Source of the DNA: Cyclobacteriaceae bacterium
GTDB lineage: Bacteria > Bacteroidota > Bacteroidia > Cytophagales > Cyclobacteriaceae
DNA length: 64,000 nucleotides
NCBI GenBank assembly: GCA_030584025.1
Contig: CP129487.1
Coordinates: 124,001-188,000, forward strand
Direction of reading: 5' to 3'
The notes beneath the pieces were generated by a model. It searched no databases, was not told the origin of the DNA, and was given only the letters and a program-made list of their open reading frames with translations. Position 1 is the first letter of the stretch. Each line of letters opens with the position of its first letter. The translations under genes and the position numbers were made by a program. Shown here piece after piece: positions 23,604 through 32,063 of this stretch.

Positions 23604-24977
23604 ATGAGATACTTTTTGCTTGGTGTTTTAATGTTCGCTTTTCTGGTGTCAGGAGCTCAGTCGACTGATGAGCAATTCATTCGCAAAATTTATGATGAGG
23701 CGCTGGCAAAGGGGCAGTCGTATGAAATGCTGGAGCACCTGTGCACGAAGATTGGTCCACGCCTGAGTGGTTCACCGGGTGCAGCGGCTGCGGTTGAGTG
23801 GAGCAGGCAGGTGATGCAGGCGTATGGCTTTGATTCGGTGTGGTTGCAACCGGTTATGGTGCCGCATTGGGTGCGCGGCAAAAAGGAAATCGGTCGCATT
23901 GTTAATTCAAAGAAGTTAGGATCGGAAGCGGTGAACATTTGCGCGTTGGGTGGTTCGGTAGGAACCGGTGCAAGTGGTGTACTGGCCAACGTGGTTGAAG
24001 TGAAAACGTGGGACGAACTGAAGCTATTGGGAGAAAAAGGTGTGAAAGGAAAGATCGTTTTTTTTAATCGCCCCATGGATCCGAAACTGATACCGATGTT
24101 CAGTTCGTATGGCGGGGCGGTTGATCAGCGTGCCAACGGAGCTTCAGAAGCAGCCAAACTTGGTGCAATTGGTGTAATCGTTCGTTCGATGGGCGTGAAC
24201 CTGGAAGATTACCCACACACCGGTTCATTACGTTATGCGTTAAATGTTCCGAAAATTCCGGCAGTAGCCATTGCTACTCGTCATGCCGTGGTGCTGAGTG
24301 AATTATTAAAAGATGATAAAGACCTGAAGTTTTATTTTGAGACGCATTGCGAAACTTTACCCGATGCGCCTTCTTTTAATGTGATCGGTGAGCTGAAGGG
24401 AACAGAACGACCGGAGGAGATTGTTGTAGTTGGTGGACACCTGGATAGTTGGGATCTCGGACAAGGCGCGCATGATGATGGCGCGGGTTGTGTGCAGTCG
24501 ATTGAAGTGCTACGCATTTTCAAAGCCATAGGCTACAAACCCAAACGCACCATTCGTGCAGTTATGTTTATGAATGAAGAAAACGGATTGCGTGGTGGAG
24601 TGGAGTATGCCAATCAGGCCAAACTTAAAAATGAAAAACACATCGCAGCCATCGAATCCGATCGGGGAGGTTTTACGCCTCGCGGATTTACCGTGCCCAC
24701 ACAACCAAAGGCAAAAGCAAAAGTGCAAAGTTGGAAACCACTGTTAGAACCTTACGGTCTTTCTGATTTCAGTCAGGAAGGTGGTGGTGCCGATATCAGT
24801 CCGTTGGCGTCACAAGGTGTTCCGCTTATGGGTTACTTACCGGATTCGCAACGGTATTTTAATTTCCATCACACCGCTGAAGATACCTTTGACAAGGTAG
24901 ATAAACGTGAACTGGAGTTAGGCGCTGCGGCCATGGCGGCAATAATTTATCTCATTGACCGTTATGGACTTGATTGA
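23604..24977 (+). CDS. Secreted M28-family metallopeptidase (carboxypeptidase Q-like) with PA domain
   Basis: The 457-residue protein has a signal peptide (cut near SGAQS). The M28 zinc ligands are visible in GGHLDSWDLGQGAHDDGAG and NEENGLRGG, with the later Asp in ESDRGG and His in FHHTAED. A protease-associated (PA) domain occupies the middle (about 105-230), inserted before the catalytic core as in carboxypeptidase Q / aminopeptidase S relatives. It probably digests peptides in the periplasm or outside. It lies 92 bases after the first DUF3299-like gene. Confidence 0.9.
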   Translation: MRYFLLGVLMFAFLVSGAQSTDEQFIRKIYDEALAKGQSYEMLEHLCTKIGPRLSGSPGAAAAVEWSRQVMQAYGFDSVWLQPVMVPHWVRGKKEIGRIVNSKKLGSEAVNICALGGSVGTGASGVLANVVEVKTWDELKLLGEKGVKGKIVFFNRPMDPKLIPMFSSYGGAVDQRANGASEAAKLGAIGVIVRSMGVNLEDYPHTGSLRYALNVPKIPAVAIATRHAVVLSELLKDDKDLKFYFETHCETLPDAPSFNVIGELKGTERPEEIVVVGGHLDSWDLGQGAHDDGAGCVQSIEVLRIFKAIGYKPKRTIRAVMFMNEENGLRGGVEYANQAKLKNEKHIAAIESDRGGFTPRGFTVPTQPKAKAKVQSWKPLLEPYGLSDFSQEGGGADISPLASQGVPLMGYLPDSQRYFNFHHTAEDTFDKVDKRELELGAAAMAAIIYLIDRYGLD

Positions 24978-25042
24978 GTAGTTGTTTGCGTGTACCTTGA
25001 AAAAGGTTACCAGAAACAGCCTACAATTATTCATGTATCAGT

Positions 25043-25201
25043 ATGAGTGAAGAAACCGGAGCGAAACGAAAATTAGTACAGGAGCGGATCAAACGCATTG
25101 TGCGCTCATCTGAACGGGCAGATTCGTTGGTAGTTAAGGTGATTATCGGAACATTGCTGGCCTTGATTGTATTCCTGGCCAGCTATTACTTATTTCTCTG
25201 A
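25043..25201 (+). CDS. Small single-pass membrane protein
   Basis: A 52-residue frame (MSEETGAKRKLVQERIKRIV...) has a charged, helical N-terminal half and one membrane helix (about 33-50) with a tiny C-terminal end (YYLFL). This N-in single-pass layout, with strong periodic charge, is typical of real small membrane proteins. It lies 65 bases after the M28 peptidase stop and just before the convergent DUF3299-like copy 2. Function unknown. Confidence 0.65.
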   Translation: MSEETGAKRKLVQERIKRIVRSSERADSLVVKVIIGTLLALIVFLASYYLFL

Positions 25202-25225
25202 AGTGGCTGCTTTGTGTCAGGTGAA

Positions 25226-25690
25226 TTAGTAATCAATCTCACCAAGAAATTCAGCTTGTTCCAGGATATACATCATCTGATCTGGATTTTTATCGTTCAA
25301 TAAAAGTACTCCCTTTACTTCAATTGGTTTTTCTGTATAGGTGATTGGCTTTTTCAGAAACACCTGCACGACTGATTCCGGTCCGCCTACACCACAAAAG
25401 AAACAGGCATTTAACGGAAGGGAAGTGAGCATAAACATCGTGCCCTTGGTTCCACTATCAAAGGGAACCATATAGCCGGGCAACACCACCGATTTTCCCG
25501 CTAAGGATTTTACTGCCGCGCTAAAGATGGGTTTTTCGTATTCGCCATTGTCATCGTGTGCTTTTTCATATTGGATGTCGTACAGCTTTGGCCACACGAG
25601 AGATGGAAAGCCCTGGTATTTATTTTTACCTTGAGCTTGAACAAATCCGCTCACTTGTAAGCACACCAAAATGAACAAAAGTTTTTTCAT
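25226..25690 (-). CDS. Secreted DUF3299-like protein with N-x-C-x-F-C-G motif (copy 2)
   Basis: The 154-residue protein has a cleavable signal (cut near VQA). It is a paralogue of 23083-23511: V-V-L-P-G-Y-M-V-P parallels V-R-V-K-G-Y-L-I-P, LNACFFCGVGGPE matches FNQCYFCGGAGPE, and K-G-V-L-L-L-N-D-K-N-P-D-Q-M-M-Y-I-L matches the end of copy 1. The two copies flank the M28 peptidase and point towards each other. The shared N-x-C-x-F-C-G-x-x-G-P-E core may form a metal site. Function unknown. Confidence 0.75.
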   Translation of the reverse strand: MKKLLFILVCLQVSGFVQAQGKNKYQGFPSLVWPKLYDIQYEKAHDDNGEYEKPIFSAAVKSLAGKSVVLPGYMVPFDSGTKGTMFMLTSLPLNACFFCGVGGPESVVQVFLKKPITYTEKPIEVKGVLLLNDKNPDQMMYILEQAEFLGEIDY

Positions 25691-25727
25691 GTCGACTTGA
25701 TAATTTCTTTAAAGCTGATATTTCAAA

Positions 25728-25820
25728 CCACAAAGAGCACAAAGTTTTTCACAAAGAACACAAAGATCTGATTGAGCTTTTTCTTTGTGTACTTTGTGCC
25801 TTCTTTGTGTCCCTTTGTGG
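25728..25820. repeat. A+T-rich inverted repeat between the DUF3299-like gene and gcvP
   Basis: CCACAAAG (25728-25735) pairs with CTTTGTGG (25813-25820), and CACAAAG units repeat inside in both orientations (CACAAAGTTTTTCACAAAG, then CTTTGTGT and ACTTTGTG). The whole can fold into a long hairpin. Similar CACAAAG arrays occur between genes in many Bacteroidota. It may act as a terminator after gcvP, whose stop is at 25850. Confidence 0.6.
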
Positions 25821-25849
25821 TTAAACTTGTAGACAAATAAACGAATTTC

Positions 25850-28717
25850 TTAAGCTACCGTTGCTTCAGCCTTCTCATAAAGCTCAAGCGGCAAACAACT
25901 GCACACTAAGTTGCGATCGCCATAGGCGTTGTCAACACGACTAACACTTGGCCAGAATTTCGCATCGCGTACATAAGGAAGTGGATAAGCGGCCTTCTGC
26001 CTGCTGTACGGACGCTCCCAAACATCAGCAGTGATTACCGAAGCGGTATGCGGTGCGTGCTTCAACACGTTGTCTTCTTTGTCAGCTTTTCCTTCCTCCA
26101 CTTCACGAATTTCATTTCTGATTTCAATTAGCGCATCGCAGAAACGATCAAGCTCTTCCTTGGTTTCACTTTCGGTAGGCTCAATCATCAGTGTTCCGGC
26201 AACAGGGAATGAAACCGTTGGTGCATGGAATCCATAATCCATCAAGCGCTTGGCAATGTCCTCCACTTCAATACCCGCCTTTTTGAAATCACGACAATCA
26301 ACAATCATTTCGTGTGCGCAGCGACCGTTGGTTCCGGTGTACAATATTTTATAATGGCCTTCCAGTCGCTCTTTAATATAGTTGGCATTGAGAATTGCCA
26401 GCTTTGTGGCATTCATTAATCCTTCACCACCCATCATGGCAATGTATGCATAGGAGATGGCCAGTATACTGGCACTTCCCCATGGGGCAGCCGACACTGC
26501 GTTAATCGCATGTTCGCCCCCGGTTTTTACCACGGCATGTCCGGGTAAGAAAGGTTTTAGTTTATCATTCACGCAAATCGGGCCCATGCCGGGGCCGCCA
26601 CCGCCATGCGGAATGCAAAATGTTTTATGAAGGTTCAGGTGACACACATCGGCACCAATGTTGGCGGGTGAAGTTAAACCAACCTGTGCATTCATGTTGG
26701 CACCATCCATGTACACCAATCCGCCATTGGCGTGAATGGTTTCACAGATTTCTGTAATGGCTTCTTCAAACACTCCATGTGTGGATGGATAGGTCACCAT
26801 CAAGCACGAAAGTTTTTCTTTATGCTGTTCCGCTTTTGCTTTCAGATCGGCTACATCAATTTTTCCTTCGGCATCTGATTTTACAATCACCACTTCCATG
26901 CCAGCCATTACTGCACTGGCCGGGTTGGTGCCATGTGCCGATGCCGGGATCAATGAAATGTTTCGGTGATGATCACCGCGATGCTGATGGTATGCACGAA
27001 TCACCATAAGTCCGGCATATTCGCCTTGCGCACCACTGTTTGGTTGTAAAGAAACTCCAGTGAACCCTGTAATTTCTGCCAGCCATGCTTCCAGGTTTTG
27101 GGTCATGCCTGCATAACCTGTTGCCTGATCAGCCGGAGCGAACGGATGAATGCCGCCCAACTCAGGCCACGTTACCGGAATCATTTCGGTAGTGGCATTC
27201 AGTTTCATCGTGCATGATCCCAATGAAATCATCGAGTGCACCATCGACAAATCTTTATTCTCTAATTTCTTGATATACCGCAGCATTTCGTGCTCAGCAT
27301 GGTAACTGTTGAACACGGGGTGCGTCATAAAGGATGACATACGCTGCAACGAAGAAGGAATGGCAGCCACAACTTTTGGTTGTCCCGCTTTAGCTCCAAA
27401 AACTTCGAGCAATGTGTTTACATCTTCCGGTGTGGTGGTTTCATCCAATGAAATGCCCACATGGTTACTTTCAAAGTAGCGCAAGTTGAGCTCACGCTTT
27501 TCGGCTTCGCGTTTAATGGAAACTTTATCGCTTACTTCAACTTTAAGCGTATCAAAGAAATGTTCGTTTACTTGTTTCAGACCTTTGGCTTTCAGTCCGT
27601 CATTTAACATAACGGCAAGGCCATGCACACGACCAGCAATTTTTTTCAATCCTTCCGGACCGTGATACACTCCGTACATGCCAGCCATTACCGCCAACAA
27701 TACTTGTGCGGTACAAATGTTGGAGGTTGCCTTTTCTCTACGGATGTGTTGCTCGCGTGTTTGCAAAGCCATACGATACGCAGGCTTTCCCTGCGCATCA
27801 ATCGATGCACCGATAATACGGCCTGGCATCTGGCGTTTGAATTCTTCTTTCGTAGCAAAGTAGGCAGCATGCGGTCCACCGAAACCCATCGGCACACCTA
27901 AACGCTGACTTGAACCGACCACAACATCGGCACCCATTTCACCAGGCGACTTTAATAACGTAAGCGCAAGCAAATCGGCAGCCATCGCGACAAATACATT
28001 GTTCTCATGCGCAGCTTGAATAAATGCTGCGTGATCGGCAATGGCACCGTTGCTATCCGGGTATTGAATGAATACCGCGAATAAATCCGGATCGGTAACA
28101 TCCAGCTTGGCCAGGTCATCCACCACCAACGTAATGCCCAACGGGGCTGAGCGCGTTTTCAGCACATCAATGGTTTGTGGAAATGTATTTTTATCAACAA
28201 AAAATTTCGAAGCGTTTTTCTTGGCTGGCTTTAACGATGCGTGAAGCAAGTGCATGGCTTCTGCAGCAGCCGTTCCTTCATCCAGCAACGAAGCGTTGGC
28301 GATTTCCATTCCGGTTAAATCAATCACCATGGTCTGGTAATTAATCAGTGCTTCCAACCGGCCTTGTGCAATTTCAGCCTGGTAAGGCGTATAGGCCGTG
28401 TACCATCCCGGGTTTTCCAGAATGTTACGCAGGATTACTCCCGGAGTATAATTATTGTAATACCCCATGCCAATGAAGGATTTGTACACCTTGTTTTTTG
28501 ATGCCAGGGCTTTAAAGGTTTTTAGAAACGCCTGCTCGGTTTGGGCTGGCGGCAGGTTCAATGGCTTTTTCAGGCGGATATTGGCGGGAACAGTCTGGTC
28601 AATCAGTTCATCTACTGATGAGGCCTTTACCGTTTTAAGCATTTCGGCAATTTGCGCTGCATCAGGTCCGTTATGTCGGTTTTCAAATTTTTCGGAATAC
28701 AGTGGATTAATCGTCAT
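25850..28717 (-). CDS. gcvP: Glycine dehydrogenase (decarboxylating), P protein of the glycine cleavage system
   Basis: The P protein decarboxylates glycine and passes the aminomethyl group to lipoylated GcvH. At 955 residues it is the single-chain form joining both halves (in Bacillus and others two subunits). The pyridoxal-phosphate lysine lies in NLHKTFCIPHGGGGPG, with H-G-T-N-P-A-S-A and S-L-G-S-C-T-M-K as further family marks. gcvH and lipA are 7 kb away in the same direction; gcvT and lpd are not in the window. Its leader holds a TACCTTTG box. No glycine riboswitch is visible. Confidence 0.97.
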   Translation of the reverse strand: MTINPLYSEKFENRHNGPDAAQIAEMLKTVKASSVDELIDQTVPANIRLKKPLNLPPAQTEQAFLKTFKALASKNKVYKSFIGMGYYNNYTPGVILRNILENPGWYTAYTPYQAEIAQGRLEALINYQTMVIDLTGMEIANASLLDEGTAAAEAMHLLHASLKPAKKNASKFFVDKNTFPQTIDVLKTRSAPLGITLVVDDLAKLDVTDPDLFAVFIQYPDSNGAIADHAAFIQAAHENNVFVAMAADLLALTLLKSPGEMGADVVVGSSQRLGVPMGFGGPHAAYFATKEEFKRQMPGRIIGASIDAQGKPAYRMALQTREQHIRREKATSNICTAQVLLAVMAGMYGVYHGPEGLKKIAGRVHGLAVMLNDGLKAKGLKQVNEHFFDTLKVEVSDKVSIKREAEKRELNLRYFESNHVGISLDETTTPEDVNTLLEVFGAKAGQPKVVAAIPSSLQRMSSFMTHPVFNSYHAEHEMLRYIKKLENKDLSMVHSMISLGSCTMKLNATTEMIPVTWPELGGIHPFAPADQATGYAGMTQNLEAWLAEITGFTGVSLQPNSGAQGEYAGLMVIRAYHQHRGDHHRNISLIPASAHGTNPASAVMAGMEVVIVKSDAEGKIDVADLKAKAEQHKEKLSCLMVTYPSTHGVFEEAITEICETIHANGGLVYMDGANMNAQVGLTSPANIGADVCHLNLHKTFCIPHGGGGPGMGPICVNDKLKPFLPGHAVVKTGGEHAINAVSAAPWGSASILAISYAYIAMMGGEGLMNATKLAILNANYIKERLEGHYKILYTGTNGRCAHEMIVDCRDFKKAGIEVEDIAKRLMDYGFHAPTVSFPVAGTLMIEPTESETKEELDRFCDALIEIRNEIREVEEGKADKEDNVLKHAPHTASVITADVWERPYSRQKAAYPLPYVRDAKFWPSVSRVDNAYGDRNLVCSCLPLELYEKAEATVA

Positions 28718-28762
28718 AGTCAGTAAGTATCTAAATCGCTTTTAGGAAGGAATTTTCGGCCA

Positions 28763-28770
28763 CAAAGGTA
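28763..28770 (-). promoter_or_regulatory. Possible -7 box of the gcvP promoter
   Basis: On the minus strand TACCTTTG fits TAnnTTTG, about 46 bases before the gcvP start. The -33 element is weak (TTG 14-15 bases upstream). Confidence 0.4.
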
Positions 28771-28865
28771 AATCAGGAAGCACACAATTCTACACCGCCT
28801 GCCATGATTTCTGTCACCTTGTTTAACCGCTTACGTTACCGTTTGTTTCCATCAGATTTTAAGGC

Positions 28866-28895
28866 TTTTGTATTGTTTTACGATCCTTATATTTG
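28866..28895 (+). promoter_or_regulatory. Promoter of the secreted peptidase / D-aminoacylase operon
   Basis: TTTTG at 28866-28870, 17 bases, then TATATTTG at 28888-28895 match the Bacteroidota pattern. The -7 box ends 25 bases before the M28 peptidase ATG at 28921. Confidence 0.6.
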
Positions 28896-28920
28896 ACTGA
28901 ATCTTAACTCTTAAATACCC

Positions 28921-30408
28921 ATGAAAAACAGATTATTGGTGCTGGCACTGATGGTGCTTGCCACAGGTGTTTTTGCCCAGGATGCCAGCGTTAAAAAGTA
29001 TGGCGATGAGGTGAAAACATCTGATTTGAAAGAATACCTCACCATTTTAGCTTCTGATGCCCTTGAGGGACGTGAAACCGGAACCCGCGGCCAGCGCATG
29101 GCAGCCGCATTTATCGCTTCGCATTTTGAAGAATTGGGTTTACAGCCTCCGGTAAACGGAAGTTACTACCAGCCCGTAACCCTATACGCATCCAGCACGC
29201 CTGAGGTGAGCCTGAATGCCGGTGGTGTTGCTCTTACAAATGAGGAGTACATCTATTTTGGTTCAGGAGAAACGTCCGGACTGATGGAACTGCCTTTGGT
29301 TTTTGGCGGAACCGGCTCTGATGCCGACCTCGCTCAGGTTGATGTAAAAGGAAAAGCCGTTGTCATTATGATGGATGCGGTTGCTTCTCTGCGCAACAAC
29401 CCTGCTATGGGCAAACTTCGCGAGAAGGAAGCCAAGCTGGTGATTTTAGCCATGAACAGCGAAGATGATTTCAAAACCACAGCGGGTCAAATCCGCATGT
29501 TTGGCGGAGGAAGAATGAGCCTGAAGAAAGGAGGAGCCTCCAACAACCTGGGTATATTCCTGATTACGCCCGCTGCTGCCGGAAAGATTTTCAAATCTAC
29601 ACCGGAAAAATTGAAGCAGGCCGCTGAAGGTAAAAAACTTGCCAAGGTTAAGCCCACTACAGTTGGTTTTACCATCACGCCAAAACACACTGAGGTAAAA
29701 ACATCCAACGTGTTGGGCTTTTTGGAAGGAACGGATAAGAAGGATGAAGTGATTGTAATCACTGCGCATTACGACCACATCGGTAAGCGTGATAGTGGCG
29801 AAGGCGATTTGATCAACAACGGTGCGGATGATGATGGCTCCGGAACCGTAGCGGTGATGGCTCTTGCCAACGCTTTTGTAAAAGCGAAGAATGAAGGCAA
29901 AGGCCCACGCAGAAGCATTTTGTTTATGTTGGTTACCGGTGAAGAAAAGGGATTGTTGGGTTCACAGTATTATGCTGACATCAGTCCGGTTTATCCATTG
30001 GATAAAACGGTGGTTAACCTGAACATCGACATGGTGGGCAGACGCGATCCCCAGCATAAAGACAGCGCCCCTTATGTATATGTGATTGGTTCTGATAAAC
30101 TTTCTACAGAGTTGCACAACCTGAGCGAGGAAGTGAACAAGAACACAACTAAGTTGATTTTTGATTATACCTACAACGATCAGAATCACCCCGATCGTTT
30201 GTACTATCGTTCTGATCACTGGAACTTCGCCAAGAATGATATTCCGATTATTTTCTATTTTGATGGAATTCATGAAGACTATCACCAGCCAAGTGATGAA
30301 GTAGATAAAATTGAATTTGATTTACTGACCCAGCGTGCACAGTGCGTATTTTATACGGCTTGGGAAATCGCCAACCGCGACAAGCGCATTGCGCCAGATG
30401 CTAAATAA
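28921..30408 (+). CDS. Secreted M28-family peptidase
   Basis: The 495-residue protein has a signal peptide (MKNRLLVLALMVLATGVFAQ). A PA-like insertion fills about 110-240, and the M28 catalytic core has the zinc ligands in AHYDHIGK and GADDDGSG, the Glu pair in TGEEKGLLGS, and a later D in NIDMVGRR and H near D-H-W-N-F. It should remove N-terminal residues from peptides outside the cytoplasm. The stop codon is 5 bases before the D-aminoacylase gene, so they are co-transcribed. It is only distantly similar to the M28 enzyme at 23604-24977. Confidence 0.9.
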   Translation: MKNRLLVLALMVLATGVFAQDASVKKYGDEVKTSDLKEYLTILASDALEGRETGTRGQRMAAAFIASHFEELGLQPPVNGSYYQPVTLYASSTPEVSLNAGGVALTNEEYIYFGSGETSGLMELPLVFGGTGSDADLAQVDVKGKAVVIMMDAVASLRNNPAMGKLREKEAKLVILAMNSEDDFKTTAGQIRMFGGGRMSLKKGGASNNLGIFLITPAAAGKIFKSTPEKLKQAAEGKKLAKVKPTTVGFTITPKHTEVKTSNVLGFLEGTDKKDEVIVITAHYDHIGKRDSGEGDLINNGADDDGSGTVAVMALANAFVKAKNEGKGPRRSILFMLVTGEEKGLLGSQYYADISPVYPLDKTVVNLNIDMVGRRDPQHKDSAPYVYVIGSDKLSTELHNLSEEVNKNTTKLIFDYTYNDQNHPDRLYYRSDHWNFAKNDIPIIFYFDGIHEDYHQPSDEVDKIEFDLLTQRAQCVFYTAWEIANRDKRIAPDAK

Positions 30409-30413
30409 GCGCT

Positions 30414-32003
30414 ATGCGTTTAAGCAGTAACAAACATTATCTGATAATCCTGATTGTTGCCCTGCTCCCGATTGTGGGCATGGCACAATCGTTTTATGAC
30501 ATCATCATCCGCAATGGAAAGATTGTGGATGGTTCGGGCAACCCGTGGTTTATAGCCGATGTAGCCATTAAAGATGGTAAAATTGTCAGAGTCGGAAATC
30601 TTGGTGAGGCCACTGCAGAAAAAGTAATCGATGCAAAAGGATTGGTTGTGGCTCCTGGATTTGTGGATGTGCACACGCACATTGAAGGAAGTGAAATACG
30701 CATCCCAACAGCCGGTAATTTCATATTGGATGGGGTTACGTCTGTAATAACAGGCAACTGCGGAGGTTCTTCATTGGATATTGCTGAGTACTTCCGAAAA
30801 ATAGACAGTGTAAAAACATCCATTAATGTAGCAACGCTCATCGGGCATAACACCGTGCGAAGAGCAGTGTTGGGTGAATACCAACGCGACCCCACACCTG
30901 AAGAACAACTTCAAATGGAACAGTTGGTGGAGAAAGCCATGCAGGATGGTGCTGTAGGGTTATCTACCGGATTGATTTATGTGCCCGGAACCTATTCCAA
31001 AACAGAAGAAGTTGTTGGGCTGGCCAAAGCGGCATCAAAATTTGGAGGGGTATATGCCTCACACATCCGCAGTGAAGGCGACAACGTAACCGAAGCCATT
31101 GACGAAGCCATCTCCATTGGTGAAGTGGCAAACATGCCCGTGGAAATTTCACACTTTAAAGTAACCTACAAACCTAATTGGGGTCGGTCGGTACACACGC
31201 TGGCGCAAGTTGAAGGGGCAAGGCTTCGGGGAGTTGATGTTACAATAGATCAATATCCGTATGTGGCGAGCAGTACAACATTAAGCACCACCGTACCAAG
31301 CTGGGTGTTTTCTGGAGGCAGAGATTCCCTGCAGTGGCGATTGAATGATAAGTCCACCCGGCAGCAGATCAAGAAAGAAATGGTGGAAACGCTAAAAAGT
31401 AAAAAACTTAAAAACTATAACTACGCACTGGTTGCGCGTTATGCGCCCGACAGTACATACAATGGAAAAACCATTACTGAAGTCAATAAGCTGAAAGGAA
31501 GAAAAACCAAACCCATGCTGGAAGCAGAAACCATTCTGGAGCTGATCGCTTCTACCGAGCGTGTACAGATGGTATACTTCAGCATGGAAGAATCAGATCT
31601 TCGCAGAATTTTACAATACCCCTTTAACATGTTTGCTTCCGATGCCGGCATCAGTCGCTATGGAACAGGTATGCCGCACCCACGCGCTTATGGAACCAAT
31701 GCGCGTGTGCTTGGTCAGTACGTGCGCGATTTGAAAATTATCCGATTGGAAGAAGCCATTCGCAGAATGACATCATTACCTGCTTCGCGGTTTAATATTC
31801 GCGATCGTGGATTGTTGCGTGAGGGCATGGCAGCGGATGTGGTGATTTTTGATGAAACCAAAGTAGGCGATCGTGCCACGTTTGATAAACCCCATGCCTA
31901 TTCGGAAGGATTTGAATACATTATTGTTAACGGACAAATTACAGCGGAACAGGGCAAACATACGGGTGTTCGAAATGGGGTGGTGTTGAAGCCTGCTCGT
32001 TGA
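30414..32003 (+). CDS. Secreted N-acyl-D-amino-acid deacylase (D-aminoacylase)
   Basis: The 529-residue amidohydrolase starts with a signal (GMAQS). The metal site is spelled by DVHTHIEG (H-x-H), TGNCGGSS (Cys ligand typical of D-aminoacylases), ASHIRSEGDN, EISHFK and FASDAG, all conserved in the N-acyl-D-amino acid deacylase branch. It would remove the acyl group from N-acyl-D-amino acids, or a related peptide. Coupling with an M28 peptidase in front and a serine hydrolase behind points to use of D-amino-acid-containing compounds. The spacer to the next gene is 60 bases. Confidence 0.9.
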   Translation: MRLSSNKHYLIILIVALLPIVGMAQSFYDIIIRNGKIVDGSGNPWFIADVAIKDGKIVRVGNLGEATAEKVIDAKGLVVAPGFVDVHTHIEGSEIRIPTAGNFILDGVTSVITGNCGGSSLDIAEYFRKIDSVKTSINVATLIGHNTVRRAVLGEYQRDPTPEEQLQMEQLVEKAMQDGAVGLSTGLIYVPGTYSKTEEVVGLAKAASKFGGVYASHIRSEGDNVTEAIDEAISIGEVANMPVEISHFKVTYKPNWGRSVHTLAQVEGARLRGVDVTIDQYPYVASSTTLSTTVPSWVFSGGRDSLQWRLNDKSTRQQIKKEMVETLKSKKLKNYNYALVARYAPDSTYNGKTITEVNKLKGRKTKPMLEAETILELIASTERVQMVYFSMEESDLRRILQYPFNMFASDAGISRYGTGMPHPRAYGTNARVLGQYVRDLKIIRLEEAIRRMTSLPASRFNIRDRGLLREGMAADVVIFDETKVGDRATFDKPHAYSEGFEYIIVNGQITAEQGKHTGVRNGVVLKPAR

Positions 32004-32063
32004 GTTATAAATCTGAAACCTTTGTAGCGCTTATTGCGTCTAACCCCCAAACCCACAAACATT

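Noticed and set aside
28718..28920. Glycine riboswitch ahead of gcvP
   Set aside because: No paired aptamer cores or conserved loop sequence can be found in the leader; only promoter-like boxes are visible.
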